42,088 nucleotides of DNA, taken from assembly GCF_900291475.1 (NCBI RefSeq), contig NZ_OLMM01000004.1, positions 386,029-428,116 of the forward strand, in the 5' to 3' direction. The first letter of the stretch is position 1; each line of letters starts with the position of its first letter. Position numbers and translations under genes: made by a program. The DNA is from Acidaminococcus hominis. Lineage in GTDB: Bacteria; Bacillota; Negativicutes; Acidaminococcales; Acidaminococcaceae. Below, in pieces: positions 17,395 through 23,646 of this stretch. The notes beneath the pieces were generated by a model. It saw only the letters and a program-made list of their open reading frames with translations, had not been told where the DNA came from and ran no database searches.

Positions 17395-18422
17395 TTGCTC
17401 CCCGCCGGTCGATGTCCCTTATGGAACAGATTCATATTTTCCGCAGCTCGTCCTGTGCCCAGGGCCACACAGCCCAGGGCGTTTTCGGCCACCACTACCG
17501 TCAGACCCGTTTCCCGGGTCAGTACCCAGTCCAGGTCCCGCAGCAGGGCGGCCCCGCCGGTGAGCACAATGCCCCGATCCAGCACATCTGCCGCCATTTC
17601 GGACGGCATCTGTTCCAGGGTTCCCCGAATGGTCTCCACAATGCTGCGCACCGGTTCCAATAGGGCTTCCCGGACCTGGTTCTGATCCAAAAGGCGGCTT
17701 TGGGGGAGCCCTGTCAGCAGGTCCCGGCCCCGGATTTCCATCACAGCGCTGGGGGTTGTTTTTCGCAGGGTTCCAATTTCAAGCTTGATGGTTTCCGCCA
17801 TCTGTTCACCGATAAGAAGATTATACTTTTTCTTGATAGCCCGTACAAGAGCATCATCCATTTCTGCGCCGCCCAGCCGGAGGGTTCGGGAGAAGACAAT
17901 CTGGCCCAGGGAGATGACCGCCACTTCCGTGGTGCCGCCTCCCAGATTCACCACCATAAGCCCGGTGGCTTCCTTAATGGGCAGGCCTGCCCCCAGAGCC
18001 GCAGCCAAAGGTTCTTCCAGCAGGTAGGCTTCCTTGACCCCGGCTTCCAGGGCCGCATCGATGACCGCCCGTCGTTCCACATTGGTCACTCCGCAGGGAA
18101 CGCTGATCACCGCCCGGCTGCGGACAAAGGAACGCTTTTGGAGAGCCTGCCGGAGCAGGTGCCGCAGCATCACCGCCGCCAGTTCAAAATCGGCAATTAC
18201 CCCGTGGCGCAGGGGCCGTACCGTACTGATGCCCTGGGGCGTCCGGCCCACCATCTGTTTGGCAGCCTTGCCCACCGCCAGTACCTTGCCGGTACGGTCA
18301 TCCACCGCCACCACGGACGGTTCCTGGAGGGCGATTCCCTGGTGCTTCAGGCAAATCAGGGTATTGGCCGTACCCAAATCAATGCCCACATCCGTATGCA
18401 GCGAATCAAAAAATTCCAGCAT
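17391..18422 (-). CDS. mreB: Rod shape-determining actin MreB
   Basis: 343 residues, the usual MreB length. Actin-fold nucleotide-binding segments are all present: DVGIDLGTANTLI at the N-terminus, LMVVNLGGGTTEVAVIS in the middle and GIVLTGGAALLRDLD near the C-terminus. A membrane-binding N-terminal LEFFDSL is also visible. It directs lateral wall synthesis. Rod-shape genes in a genus usually described as coccoid are worth noting, although many Negativicutes cocci keep them. The start follows GGGAGGGG. Confidence 0.94.
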   Translation of the reverse strand: MLEFFDSLHTDVGIDLGTANTLICLKHQGIALQEPSVVAVDDRTGKVLAVGKAAKQMVGRTPQGISTVRPLRHGVIADFELAAVMLRHLLRQALQKRSFVRSRAVISVPCGVTNVERRAVIDAALEAGVKEAYLLEEPLAAALGAGLPIKEATGLMVVNLGGGTTEVAVISLGQIVFSRTLRLGGAEMDDALVRAIKKKYNLLIGEQMAETIKLEIGTLRKTTPSAVMEIRGRDLLTGLPQSRLLDQNQVREALLEPVRSIVETIRGTLEQMPSEMAADVLDRGIVLTGGAALLRDLDWVLTRETGLTVVVAENALGCVALGTGRAAENMNLFHKGHRPAGSK

Positions 18423-18467
18423 GGGTTTCCCCTCCCTTTCTTTTCTATATTTCCGGCAGCTGCCGGC

Positions 18468-19154
18468 CTAAATCAAATCATGTTCCTTAAAACTATAGTA
18501 GACCCCATCCCCGATGACCAAATGGTCCACCACGGGAATGCCCAAAATTTCTCCGGCCTTGACCAGGGTCCGGGTCAGGTCCCGGTCTTCCTGGCTGGGC
18601 GTGGGATCCCCGGAAGGATGGTTGTGCACGGCCAAAAGGGCCGCTGCATGATGCACCACCGCCGGAGCAAACACTTCCCGGGGATGGACCACCGACGCGT
18701 TCAGGGAGCCTTGGGAGATTTCCTTGATGGCCGTTACCCGCCCTTTGCTGTTGAGCAGGATTACCTGAAAATGTTCCTGGTTTTCGTGGCGCAGCCGGCT
18801 CATCACCAGCATGGCCCCGTCTTCCGGGCAGCGGATCAGGCCCATTTTGGGCTTGCTGTTGGCGGCCACCCGGCGGCCCAGCTCCAGGGCAGCCATAATC
18901 ACCGCCGCCTTGCTGGGACCCAGCCCATGAACCACCGTCAGTTCCTGCAGGTCCTGGGTCCGGGCCAGGGCTTCATCCTTCAGCAGGTCCCCTACCAGTT
19001 CTCCGGCAATATCCAGGGCCGACCGGCCCTTGGTGCCGCTGCCAATGAGAATGGCCAAAAGTTCCCGAGGGGTCAGGGCCTGGGGTCCCAGCGCCAGCAT
19101 TTTTTCACGAGGCCGTTCCTCCGGCAGCATTTCCTTGATCAAATAGTGTGTCAT
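18468..19154 (-). CDS. radC: RadC family JAB/MPN-domain protein
   Basis: 228 residues. An N-terminal helix-hairpin-helix-like part (ELTVVHGLGPSKAAVI) and a C-terminal JAB metalloprotease-like domain with the zinc motif HNHPSGDPTPSQED. The name is historic: no DNA repair function has been firmly shown for the family. The ATG chosen gives the family-typical start YLIKEMLPEERPREK and overlaps the last 50 bases of maf. A later ATG at 19130 would lose conserved residues. Located between maf and mreB, a common arrangement. Confidence 0.92.
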   Translation of the reverse strand: MTHYLIKEMLPEERPREKMLALGPQALTPRELLAILIGSGTKGRSALDIAGELVGDLLKDEALARTQDLQELTVVHGLGPSKAAVIMAALELGRRVAANSKPKMGLIRCPEDGAMLVMSRLRHENQEHFQVILLNSKGRVTAIKEISQGSLNASVVHPREVFAPAVVHHAAALLAVHNHPSGDPTPSQEDRDLTRTLVKAGEILGIPVVDHLVIGDGVYYSFKEHDLI

Positions 19155-19716
19155 CTTGCATCACGTCCATTTCTGCGAATAGTGTAAGTAAAGTTGCTAA
19201 GGGAAGTCCTACCACATTACTGTAGGACCCGTGTATAGTGGGTATAAAAAGTGCTGCTTTTCCCTGAATGCCGTAGGCTCCGGCTTTATCCAGGGGTTCC
19301 CCAGTACCAATGTACCAGGCGATCTGCTGGTCCGTCAAGGGTGCAAAAGTCACCTCTGTCACGTCCACCCGGGCTTTCTCCTGCCCCCGGTAAAACAGGG
19401 CTACCCCGGTAAGTACCTGATGGGTCCGGCCGCTGAGCAGCCGCAGCATCCGGGCAGCGTCCTTGGTATCCTGGGGTTTGCCCAGGATTTTCCCGTCCAC
19501 CGCTACCACCGTATCGGCGGCAATCACCAGAGCTGAAGGGTTTTCCTGGGAGGCCACAGCCCGCCCCTTGGCCAGAGCATTGTGCAGCACCAGATCCTCC
19601 GGAGAAGCGCTTTCCTTCAGTTCTTCGCAGTGGCTTACCACCACCCGGGGATTCAGGCCCGCCTGACGCAGCAGTTCCAGCCGGCGGGGAGAAGCAGAAG
19701 CCAAAAGTATCTCCAT
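19105..19716 (-). CDS. maf: Maf-like nucleoside triphosphate pyrophosphatase
   Basis: 203 residues. Maf proteins hydrolyse dTTP, UTP or modified nucleotides to monophosphates and are thought to clean the nucleotide pool. The signature ILLASASPRRLELL at the N-terminus and the catalytic ALVIAADTVV near residue 70 are clear, as is QVLTGVAL. The C-terminal 17 codons overlap the start of radC in another frame. The start follows AAGGAGG. Confidence 0.93.
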   Translation of the reverse strand: MEILLASASPRRLELLRQAGLNPRVVVSHCEELKESASPEDLVLHNALAKGRAVASQENPSALVIAADTVVAVDGKILGKPQDTKDAARMLRLLSGRTHQVLTGVALFYRGQEKARVDVTEVTFAPLTDQQIAWYIGTGEPLDKAGAYGIQGKAALFIPTIHGSYSNVVGLPLATLLTLFAEMDVMQDDTLFDQGNAAGGTAS

Positions 19717-19725
19717 AGGTCCTCC

Positions 19726-19992
19726 TTATAACTTGTTATAAATAATGGCTCCCAGCACCATGCCAACAATCGCCACCAGGTTGGGAGAAAAGGTAAAGCC
19801 GATGGTCAGCTTGGCAATGTACAAATCCACATCCACCGGCGGCACGGAAATAATCTGGTACTGCCGCACCAGGGTATCCGTAATGGGGCCCAGTACTTGG
19901 GACGCCTGGAGGCTTTCTGCCACAAGCCCTCCCATCACAGCCCCTGCCGCCAGGGCTCCTACCAGCCACAATCCATTTTTTGCGCCCAGCAT
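19726..19992 (-). CDS. DUF4321 family small membrane protein
   Basis: 88 residues. One hydrophobic segment at the N-terminus (LWLVGALAAGAVMGGLV) and one at the C-terminus (NLVAIVGMVLGAIIYNKL), a polar middle with an ITDTLVRQYQIISVPPVDVDL-like stretch. The size, topology and place directly before maf fit the DUF4321 family of Firmicutes. Function unknown. A good site GAGGAGG precedes the ATG. Confidence 0.75.
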   Translation of the reverse strand: MLGAKNGLWLVGALAAGAVMGGLVAESLQASQVLGPITDTLVRQYQIISVPPVDVDLYIAKLTIGFTFSPNLVAIVGMVLGAIIYNKL

Positions 19993-19994
19993 GC

Positions 19995-20429
19995 TTATTC
20001 CTCCTCAGAAGAAACCGGGTCGTCCACACCAGGAATCATCCCATCGCTGTAGTACCCGGTAACGGTCCACTGGGCACCCCGGGGATTGACCACCTTGCGA
20101 AAATTCCGGGCGTAGTTCCAGCCCAAAAGCAGCCAGATAACAGTGCTGCCCAGCACCACCTGCCACTGGGGCAGGGGGAAAAAGTGGGCCATAGCCCGTC
20201 CAAAAGCCGCCCCGGCCACTGCGGTCAGCACAGGAATGCCCCGGGCAATGAGTTTGGCCTTGCCAGCTTCTACTTCCTGGCGTTCCACCAGGACCCGCAT
20301 TCCCCGCTTGGCTTCGCAGGCGTTCCAGCAATCCAGCTGCTTGGGGCGCTGCTCCCCTGGCTTTTGTTCAATTTTTACTCGTGCCTGCTGGCCATGAATG
20401 GCCACCACGGTTCCAATATACGTATTCAC
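19995..20429 (-). CDS. RseC/MucC-like membrane protein
   Basis: 144 residues from a GTG at 20427-20429, 7 bases after AAAGGAG; an ATG at 20433-20435 is too close to the site. An N-terminal beta-rich part (YIGTVVAIHGQQARVKI) is followed by two membrane segments (IPVLTAVAGAAFGRAMA and WQVVLGSTVIWLLLG). This is the layout of RseC/MucC proteins, which in proteobacteria modulate SoxR reduction or sigma-E and in anaerobes often accompany Rnf complexes. The usual cluster of four cysteines is reduced to CWNAC, so redox activity is doubtful. Family membership is moderately supported. Confidence 0.55.
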   Translation of the reverse strand: MNTYIGTVVAIHGQQARVKIEQKPGEQRPKQLDCWNACEAKRGMRVLVERQEVEAGKAKLIARGIPVLTAVAGAAFGRAMAHFFPLPQWQVVLGSTVIWLLLGWNYARNFRKVVNPRGAQWTVTGYYSDGMIPGVDDPVSSEEE

Positions 20430-20441
20430 AACCATTCTCCT

Positions 20442-20954
20442 TTATTCCGGGAATTGCAGGTACTGCTTGGGGTACCGCTCTGCCAGCAGCTGCATCAGCT
20501 TACCGCTGGATTTGAACAGCAGGGCGCACAATTTGCCGTTCTCCCTATACACCAGGATCCGCTGGGGATTGGGATCGATGGAAGAATAGCGGTGCACATA
20601 CTTTTTGATGGCAGTTTTGCGGAAAAAGCTCCGCTTATACTGATTGGAAAAACTTTCCATATCTTTTAAATGGACGGTCATCCGGCGCTCAATGCCCAGG
20701 CCATACATAATCACCCGCAGGTCCTTGCCGGTAAGCACCACCGTATAATCAAACATACAGCGCCAGCACCACAGGAGCAAAAACAGCACATTGTAGCCCC
20801 AGCCCATCAGGCTGAACTGGTACAGGGCAAAGGTATGGTACCCTTCGTAGGCCCAAGAAATGCCAATTACGGCCAGGGCCGCCCACTGCAAATACCGTCG
20901 TTCCTTACTGACTGTTGAATATTCCTTGTATTCTTCCACGTGTTTCTCCTTCAT
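20442..20954 (-). CDS. Hypothetical membrane protein with PH-like C-terminal part
   Basis: 170 residues from the ATG at 20952-20954, 8 bases after GAGG; a GTG at 20967-20969 or one further in is possible. The order is a charged N-terminus, two hydrophobic segments (LQWAALAVIGISWAYEG and WGYNVLFLLLWCW), then a basic beta-rich region (YTVVLTGKDLRVIMYGLGIERR) that resembles the bacterial PH-like fold of YdbS-type proteins. I do not recognise a named family. It is the first gene of the run that leads to mreB and cca. Confidence 0.6.
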   Translation of the reverse strand: MKEKHVEEYKEYSTVSKERRYLQWAALAVIGISWAYEGYHTFALYQFSLMGWGYNVLFLLLWCWRCMFDYTVVLTGKDLRVIMYGLGIERRMTVHLKDMESFSNQYKRSFFRKTAIKKYVHRYSSIDPNPQRILVYRENGKLCALLFKSSGKLMQLLAERYPKQYLQFPE

Positions 20955-20990
20955 TTCTTCATTCCTCACCTAAAAATCCTTAACTTCCTT

Positions 20991-21019
20991 ATTATATCAA
21001 AATTTACCCGTAAAGTAAG
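20991..21019 (-). promoter_or_regulatory. Promoter of the maf-mreB-rodA-rng-cca gene run
   Basis: A perfect -10 TATAAT on the minus strand (20991-20996) and a poor -35 (CTTACT) 17 bases upstream. The gap to the first gene is about 30 bases. It is the only clear promoter I find upstream of the 14-gene run; internal promoters are possible. Confidence 0.55.
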
Positions 21020-21123
21020 GCATTTCTTGGGATTCTGGGGAATTTCGGGAAAGAGCCGGGAAATTTCTGTTCCGTCCCTTGGTAAAGTATCGGTATGGGC
21101 CTGAAGCAGAAGGGCTGCCTGAC

Positions 21124-21161
21124 AAAACAAGGCCCCTTCTCTTTAAAAGGAGCCTTGTTTT
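21124..21161. terminator. Bidirectional-type hairpin terminator
   Basis: A 10-bp stem AAAACAAGGC paired with GCCTTGTTTT (21124-21133 with 21152-21161) plus four more pairs inside. It has U-rich tails on both strands. It lies 18 bases beyond the gcdB terminator and probably insulates the gcd operon from the next promoter. Confidence 0.7.
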
Positions 21162-21175
21162 TGCGTTAACTCATT

Positions 21176-21214
21176 AAAAAAAGTGGTTATGACATTTCTG
21201 TCATAACCACTTTT
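21176..21214 (-). terminator. Terminator of the gcdDCB operon
   Basis: A perfect 16-bp stem (21179-21194 with 21199-21214), a 4-base loop and an A tract at 21176-21182 that reads as U in the minus-strand RNA. It lies 12 bases past the gcdB stop. Confidence 0.92.
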
Positions 21215-21225
21215 CAGGTTAAAGC

Positions 21226-22356
21226 TTATTGTGCAGGTCCAATCATTGCCAGCATGGTACCAGCAGCAACTGCCGTACCAATTACACCAGCCACGTTGGG
21301 GCCCATAGCATGCATCAGCAGGAAGTTGCCAGGGTTGGCCTGTTGTCCCACAATCTGGGAAACACGGGCAGCCATAGGCACTGCGGATACACCGGCACTG
21401 CCGATCAGCGGGTTGGTCTTGCCACCGTCAACGATGCACATCAGTTTACCGAAGATAACGCCAACAGCAGTACCACCGGCGAAAGCAACCAGGCCCAAGA
21501 AGATAATCAGCAGGGTTTGGGTGGTCAGGAAGCTTTCAGACTTCATGGTCAAACCAGTACCAGTAGCCAGCATAATGGTAACCGTGTTCATCAAAGCATT
21601 TTGTGCGGTATCGGACAGACGGTCCATACAGCCGGATTCAGTGAACAGGTTGCCCAGCATCAGCATACCGATCAGAGAGCAAACGGAGGGCAGCAGCAGG
21701 GAGATGAAAATGGTGCACATAATCGGGAAAACCACTTTTTCGAAGTGGGTTACCGTACGCAGCTGAGCCATTTTGATCTGACGGTCTTTCTTGGTGGTGA
21801 ACAGCTTCATGATAGGAGGCTGAATCAGGGGAACCAAGGACATGTAGGAGTAAGCAGCTACAGCGATTGCGCCCAGCAGATGGGGAGCCATCTTGGTTGC
21901 CAGGTAAATGGAAGTCGGGCCGTCAGCACCACCGATGATGCCGATAGCAGCAGCTTCACGCACGTTGAAGCCCAGCAGCATTGCACCCAGCAGGGCAACG
22001 AATACGCCGGCCTGGGCAGCTGCGCCCAGGAGCAGGGTTTTGGGGTTGGCAATCAGGGGACCGAAGTCGGTCATGGCGCCTACGCCCATGAAAATCAGCG
22101 GCGGGAATACTTCGTATTTGATACCGCCCAGGATCAATTGCATTACACCAGGATCGGTTTCGAAACCGGTGCGGGGTACGTTAGCCAGCAGGCAGCCGAA
22201 CGCAATCGGGGTCAGCAGCAACGGCTCGAAACCCTTTACGATTGCCAGATACAGCAGGACACAGCCTACCAGCATCATGATGGCATTGCCTGTGGTAAAA
22301 GCCACGAAGCCGCTGTCGTTGATGACAGAAGCAAGGGCTACCAGAAAAGCATCCAT
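21226..22356 (-). CDS. gcdB: Glutaconyl-CoA decarboxylase, Na+-pumping beta subunit
   Basis: 376 residues, very hydrophobic, with about 11 membrane segments. GcdB decarboxylates carboxybiotin on GcdC and couples this to Na+ export. The family segment IIGGADGPTSIYLA (about 140-153) contains the conserved aspartate implicated in Na+ binding in the oxaloacetate decarboxylase homologue. Cys243 (SGCMDRL), which Na+ protected from alkylation in A. fermentans, is present at the same number. The ATG follows AAGGAGG. Last gene of gcdD-gcdC-gcdB; shared use with the MmdA-like subunit is possible. Confidence 0.97.
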   Translation of the reverse strand: MDAFLVALASVINDSGFVAFTTGNAIMMLVGCVLLYLAIVKGFEPLLLTPIAFGCLLANVPRTGFETDPGVMQLILGGIKYEVFPPLIFMGVGAMTDFGPLIANPKTLLLGAAAQAGVFVALLGAMLLGFNVREAAAIGIIGGADGPTSIYLATKMAPHLLGAIAVAAYSYMSLVPLIQPPIMKLFTTKKDRQIKMAQLRTVTHFEKVVFPIMCTIFISLLLPSVCSLIGMLMLGNLFTESGCMDRLSDTAQNALMNTVTIMLATGTGLTMKSESFLTTQTLLIIFLGLVAFAGGTAVGVIFGKLMCIVDGGKTNPLIGSAGVSAVPMAARVSQIVGQQANPGNFLLMHAMGPNVAGVIGTAVAAGTMLAMIGPAQ

Positions 22357-22393
22357 ATTTTAATATCCTCCTTTAGATTGGTGGCGCAAGGAA

Positions 22394-22825
22394 TTAGAGA
22401 ATTACCATTACGTCGCCAGTAGCAACGGTGTCACCAGCGTTTACGCGAACGTCGGTAACGGTGCCATCTTCAGGAGCCATAATTTCATTCTGCATTTTCA
22501 TGGCTTCCAGAATCAGCAGGACATCGCCAGCTTCAACTTTGTCGCCAGGTTTAACGTTTACGGACAGAACCTTACCAGGCATAGGAGCTTCGATGGTGTT
22601 GGCACCAGCAGGAGCAGCCGGGGCAGCAGCAGGAGAGGGAGCAGCGGCAGGAGCCGGAGCAGGAGCAGCAGCAGGAGCAGCAGGAGCGGCTACAGGAGCA
22701 GCAGCTACAGGAGCAGCAGCGGCAGGAGCAGCAGGAGCAGCAGGAGCTGCGCTTACAGTACCGCCAACTTCTTCAACTTCCACTTGGTATACAGTGCCAT
22801 TTACGTTAACATTGAACTTTTTCAT
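22394..22825 (-). CDS. gcdC: Glutaconyl-CoA decarboxylase, biotin carrier gamma subunit
   Basis: 143 residues. A short N-terminal domain (1-23), a flexible Ala/Pro linker (about 24-75) made almost only of Ala, Pro and a few Val and Ser, and a C-terminal biotinyl domain with the attachment site EAMKM, Lys110. The swinging biotin carries CO2 from GcdA to GcdB. A. fermentans GcdC has the same Ala/Pro linker. The GC-rich repeats in the DNA at 22600-22750 come from this linker and could cause slippage and length variation. The site GAGGAGGG precedes the ATG. Confidence 0.96.
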   Translation of the reverse strand: MKKFNVNVNGTVYQVEVEEVGGTVSAAPAAPAAPAAAAPVAAAPVAAPAAPAAAPAPAPAAAPSPAAAPAAPAGANTIEAPMPGKVLSVNVKPGDKVEAGDVLLILEAMKMQNEIMAPEDGTVTDVRVNAGDTVATGDVMVIL

Positions 22826-22893
22826 TAGAAAACCCTCCTCGAATTTTGGAAAAATAGAATGTGGTCCATCACGAATCGCCCCTCAACGATTCC

Positions 22894-23220
22894 TTAAAAG
22901 AAATGATGAGGCAGAGCCATAGGTTCCATCATTTTCTTATGCTGTGCGATAGCGGCCATCAGGGCGGCTGCAACAGCATCATCTTCGTCCTGTACCATTG
23001 CCAGGACAGCGGCGATAGCCGCTACTTTTTCTTCTTCCTGCCGTTTGTTGGCAGCAACGGAAGGAGCCGGCTTAGCAGCTACAGGCTTTTTTTTTGCGGC
23101 AGCTTTCTTTTTTGTCGGGTCAATCATATGGATGATGGTCATCATGATGCCCAGTATAATCAGCACGCCGAACACGATTGTCATGTTGATCACGGCAATC
23201 AGCCACGGGTTGTCGGTCAT
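22894..23220 (-). CDS. gcdD: Glutaconyl-CoA decarboxylase, delta subunit (membrane anchor)
   Basis: 108 residues from the ATG at 23218-23220. A GTG three codons earlier overlaps the GAGGTGA ribosome site and is unlikely. One membrane helix (about 7-30), the conserved DPTKKK, a Lys/Ala/Pro linker and a C-terminal acidic-hydrophobic helix region (EEEKVAAIAAVLAMVQ) typical of OadG/GcdD proteins. It is thought to anchor the soluble alpha subunit to GcdB. The first 39 residues are duplicated by the small gene immediately upstream. Confidence 0.93.
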   Translation of the reverse strand: MTDNPWLIAVINMTIVFGVLIILGIMMTIIHMIDPTKKKAAAKKKPVAAKPAPSVAANKRQEEEKVAAIAAVLAMVQDEDDAVAAALMAAIAQHKKMMEPMALPHHFF

Positions 23221-23229
23221 GTACGTCAC

Positions 23230-23468
23230 CTCGCTTTCCTCTAAATGGAAAAAATGGTTTATATCAAAATCCCAGCGGAACGGATGCTTTTGCTTGGCAA
23301 ATTGCTTCCCGCTTCGATTTCAACATACAAACAAGCAGCACGCTGCGAAAACCAAGGTAGAGAGAGATGAGTAGCGCCGCGGGCGATTGGCCCGTATGCG
23401 GCTCATGAGCCTCTAGAAACTGCAGCTGAAGGGCAGTCTAGACACTGCATTTGAATTGTGTAGACAGG
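23230..23468 (-). other. Spacer between the 39-codon gene and gcdD, with hairpins
   Basis: 239 bases with no further gene. A bulged hairpin (TCTAG and ACTGC on one side, GCAGT and CTAGA on the other) lies at about 23412-23443, and a small CGGGC/GCCCG hairpin at about 23380-23394. Neither is followed by a U tract on the minus strand, so they look like RNA stability or processing elements rather than terminators. Literature on A. fermentans places the gcdDCB promoter in this region; the TATAAA at about 23260 has no convincing -35. Confidence 0.45.
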
Positions 23469-23588
23469 TTATTTTTTCTTCGTTGGATCGATTGCATGGA
23501 CAAGGGTCATCATAATGCCCAACACAATCAGCACGCCAAAAACAATCGTCAGATTGATGGCTGCAATAAGCAACGGATTCTCTGTCAT
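23469..23588 (-). CDS. 39-residue GcdD-like membrane anchor peptide
   Basis: A tiny gene too short for most ORF callers. ATG at 23586-23588 follows GAGGTGAGG. The peptide starts MTENPLLIAAINLTIVFG and ends DPTKKK followed directly by TAA. It matches residues 1-39 of GcdD at 31 of 39 positions, and its ribosome-site region also resembles that of gcdD, so the copy includes the leader. It has only the membrane helix and basic end, and lacks the linker and C-terminal part thought to bind the carboxyltransferase. It lies between mmdA and gcdD, the position of mmdE in Veillonella. That epsilon subunit (55 residues) is reported to match the other end of the delta chain. Substitutions are conservative, which suggests it is expressed. 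Confidence 0.8.
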   Translation of the reverse strand: MTENPLLIAAINLTIVFGVLIVLGIMMTLVHAIDPTKKK

Positions 23589-23646
23589 TACCTCACCTCT
23601 CTTTCCTCTTGGTCGTTTTGTGGGTCAAGGGGTGCGCAGCACCAAA

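Noticed and set aside
22600-22755. Apparent tandem repeat or array in GC-rich DNA
   Set aside because: It is the coding sequence of the Ala/Pro linker of GcdC, not a separate repeat or CRISPR.
23444-23471. The 39-codon gene being a frameshifted longer gcdD copy through the A-rich end
   Set aside because: Both alternative frames after the stop give short, unrelated peptides with early stops and none of the GcdD linker or C-terminal residues.
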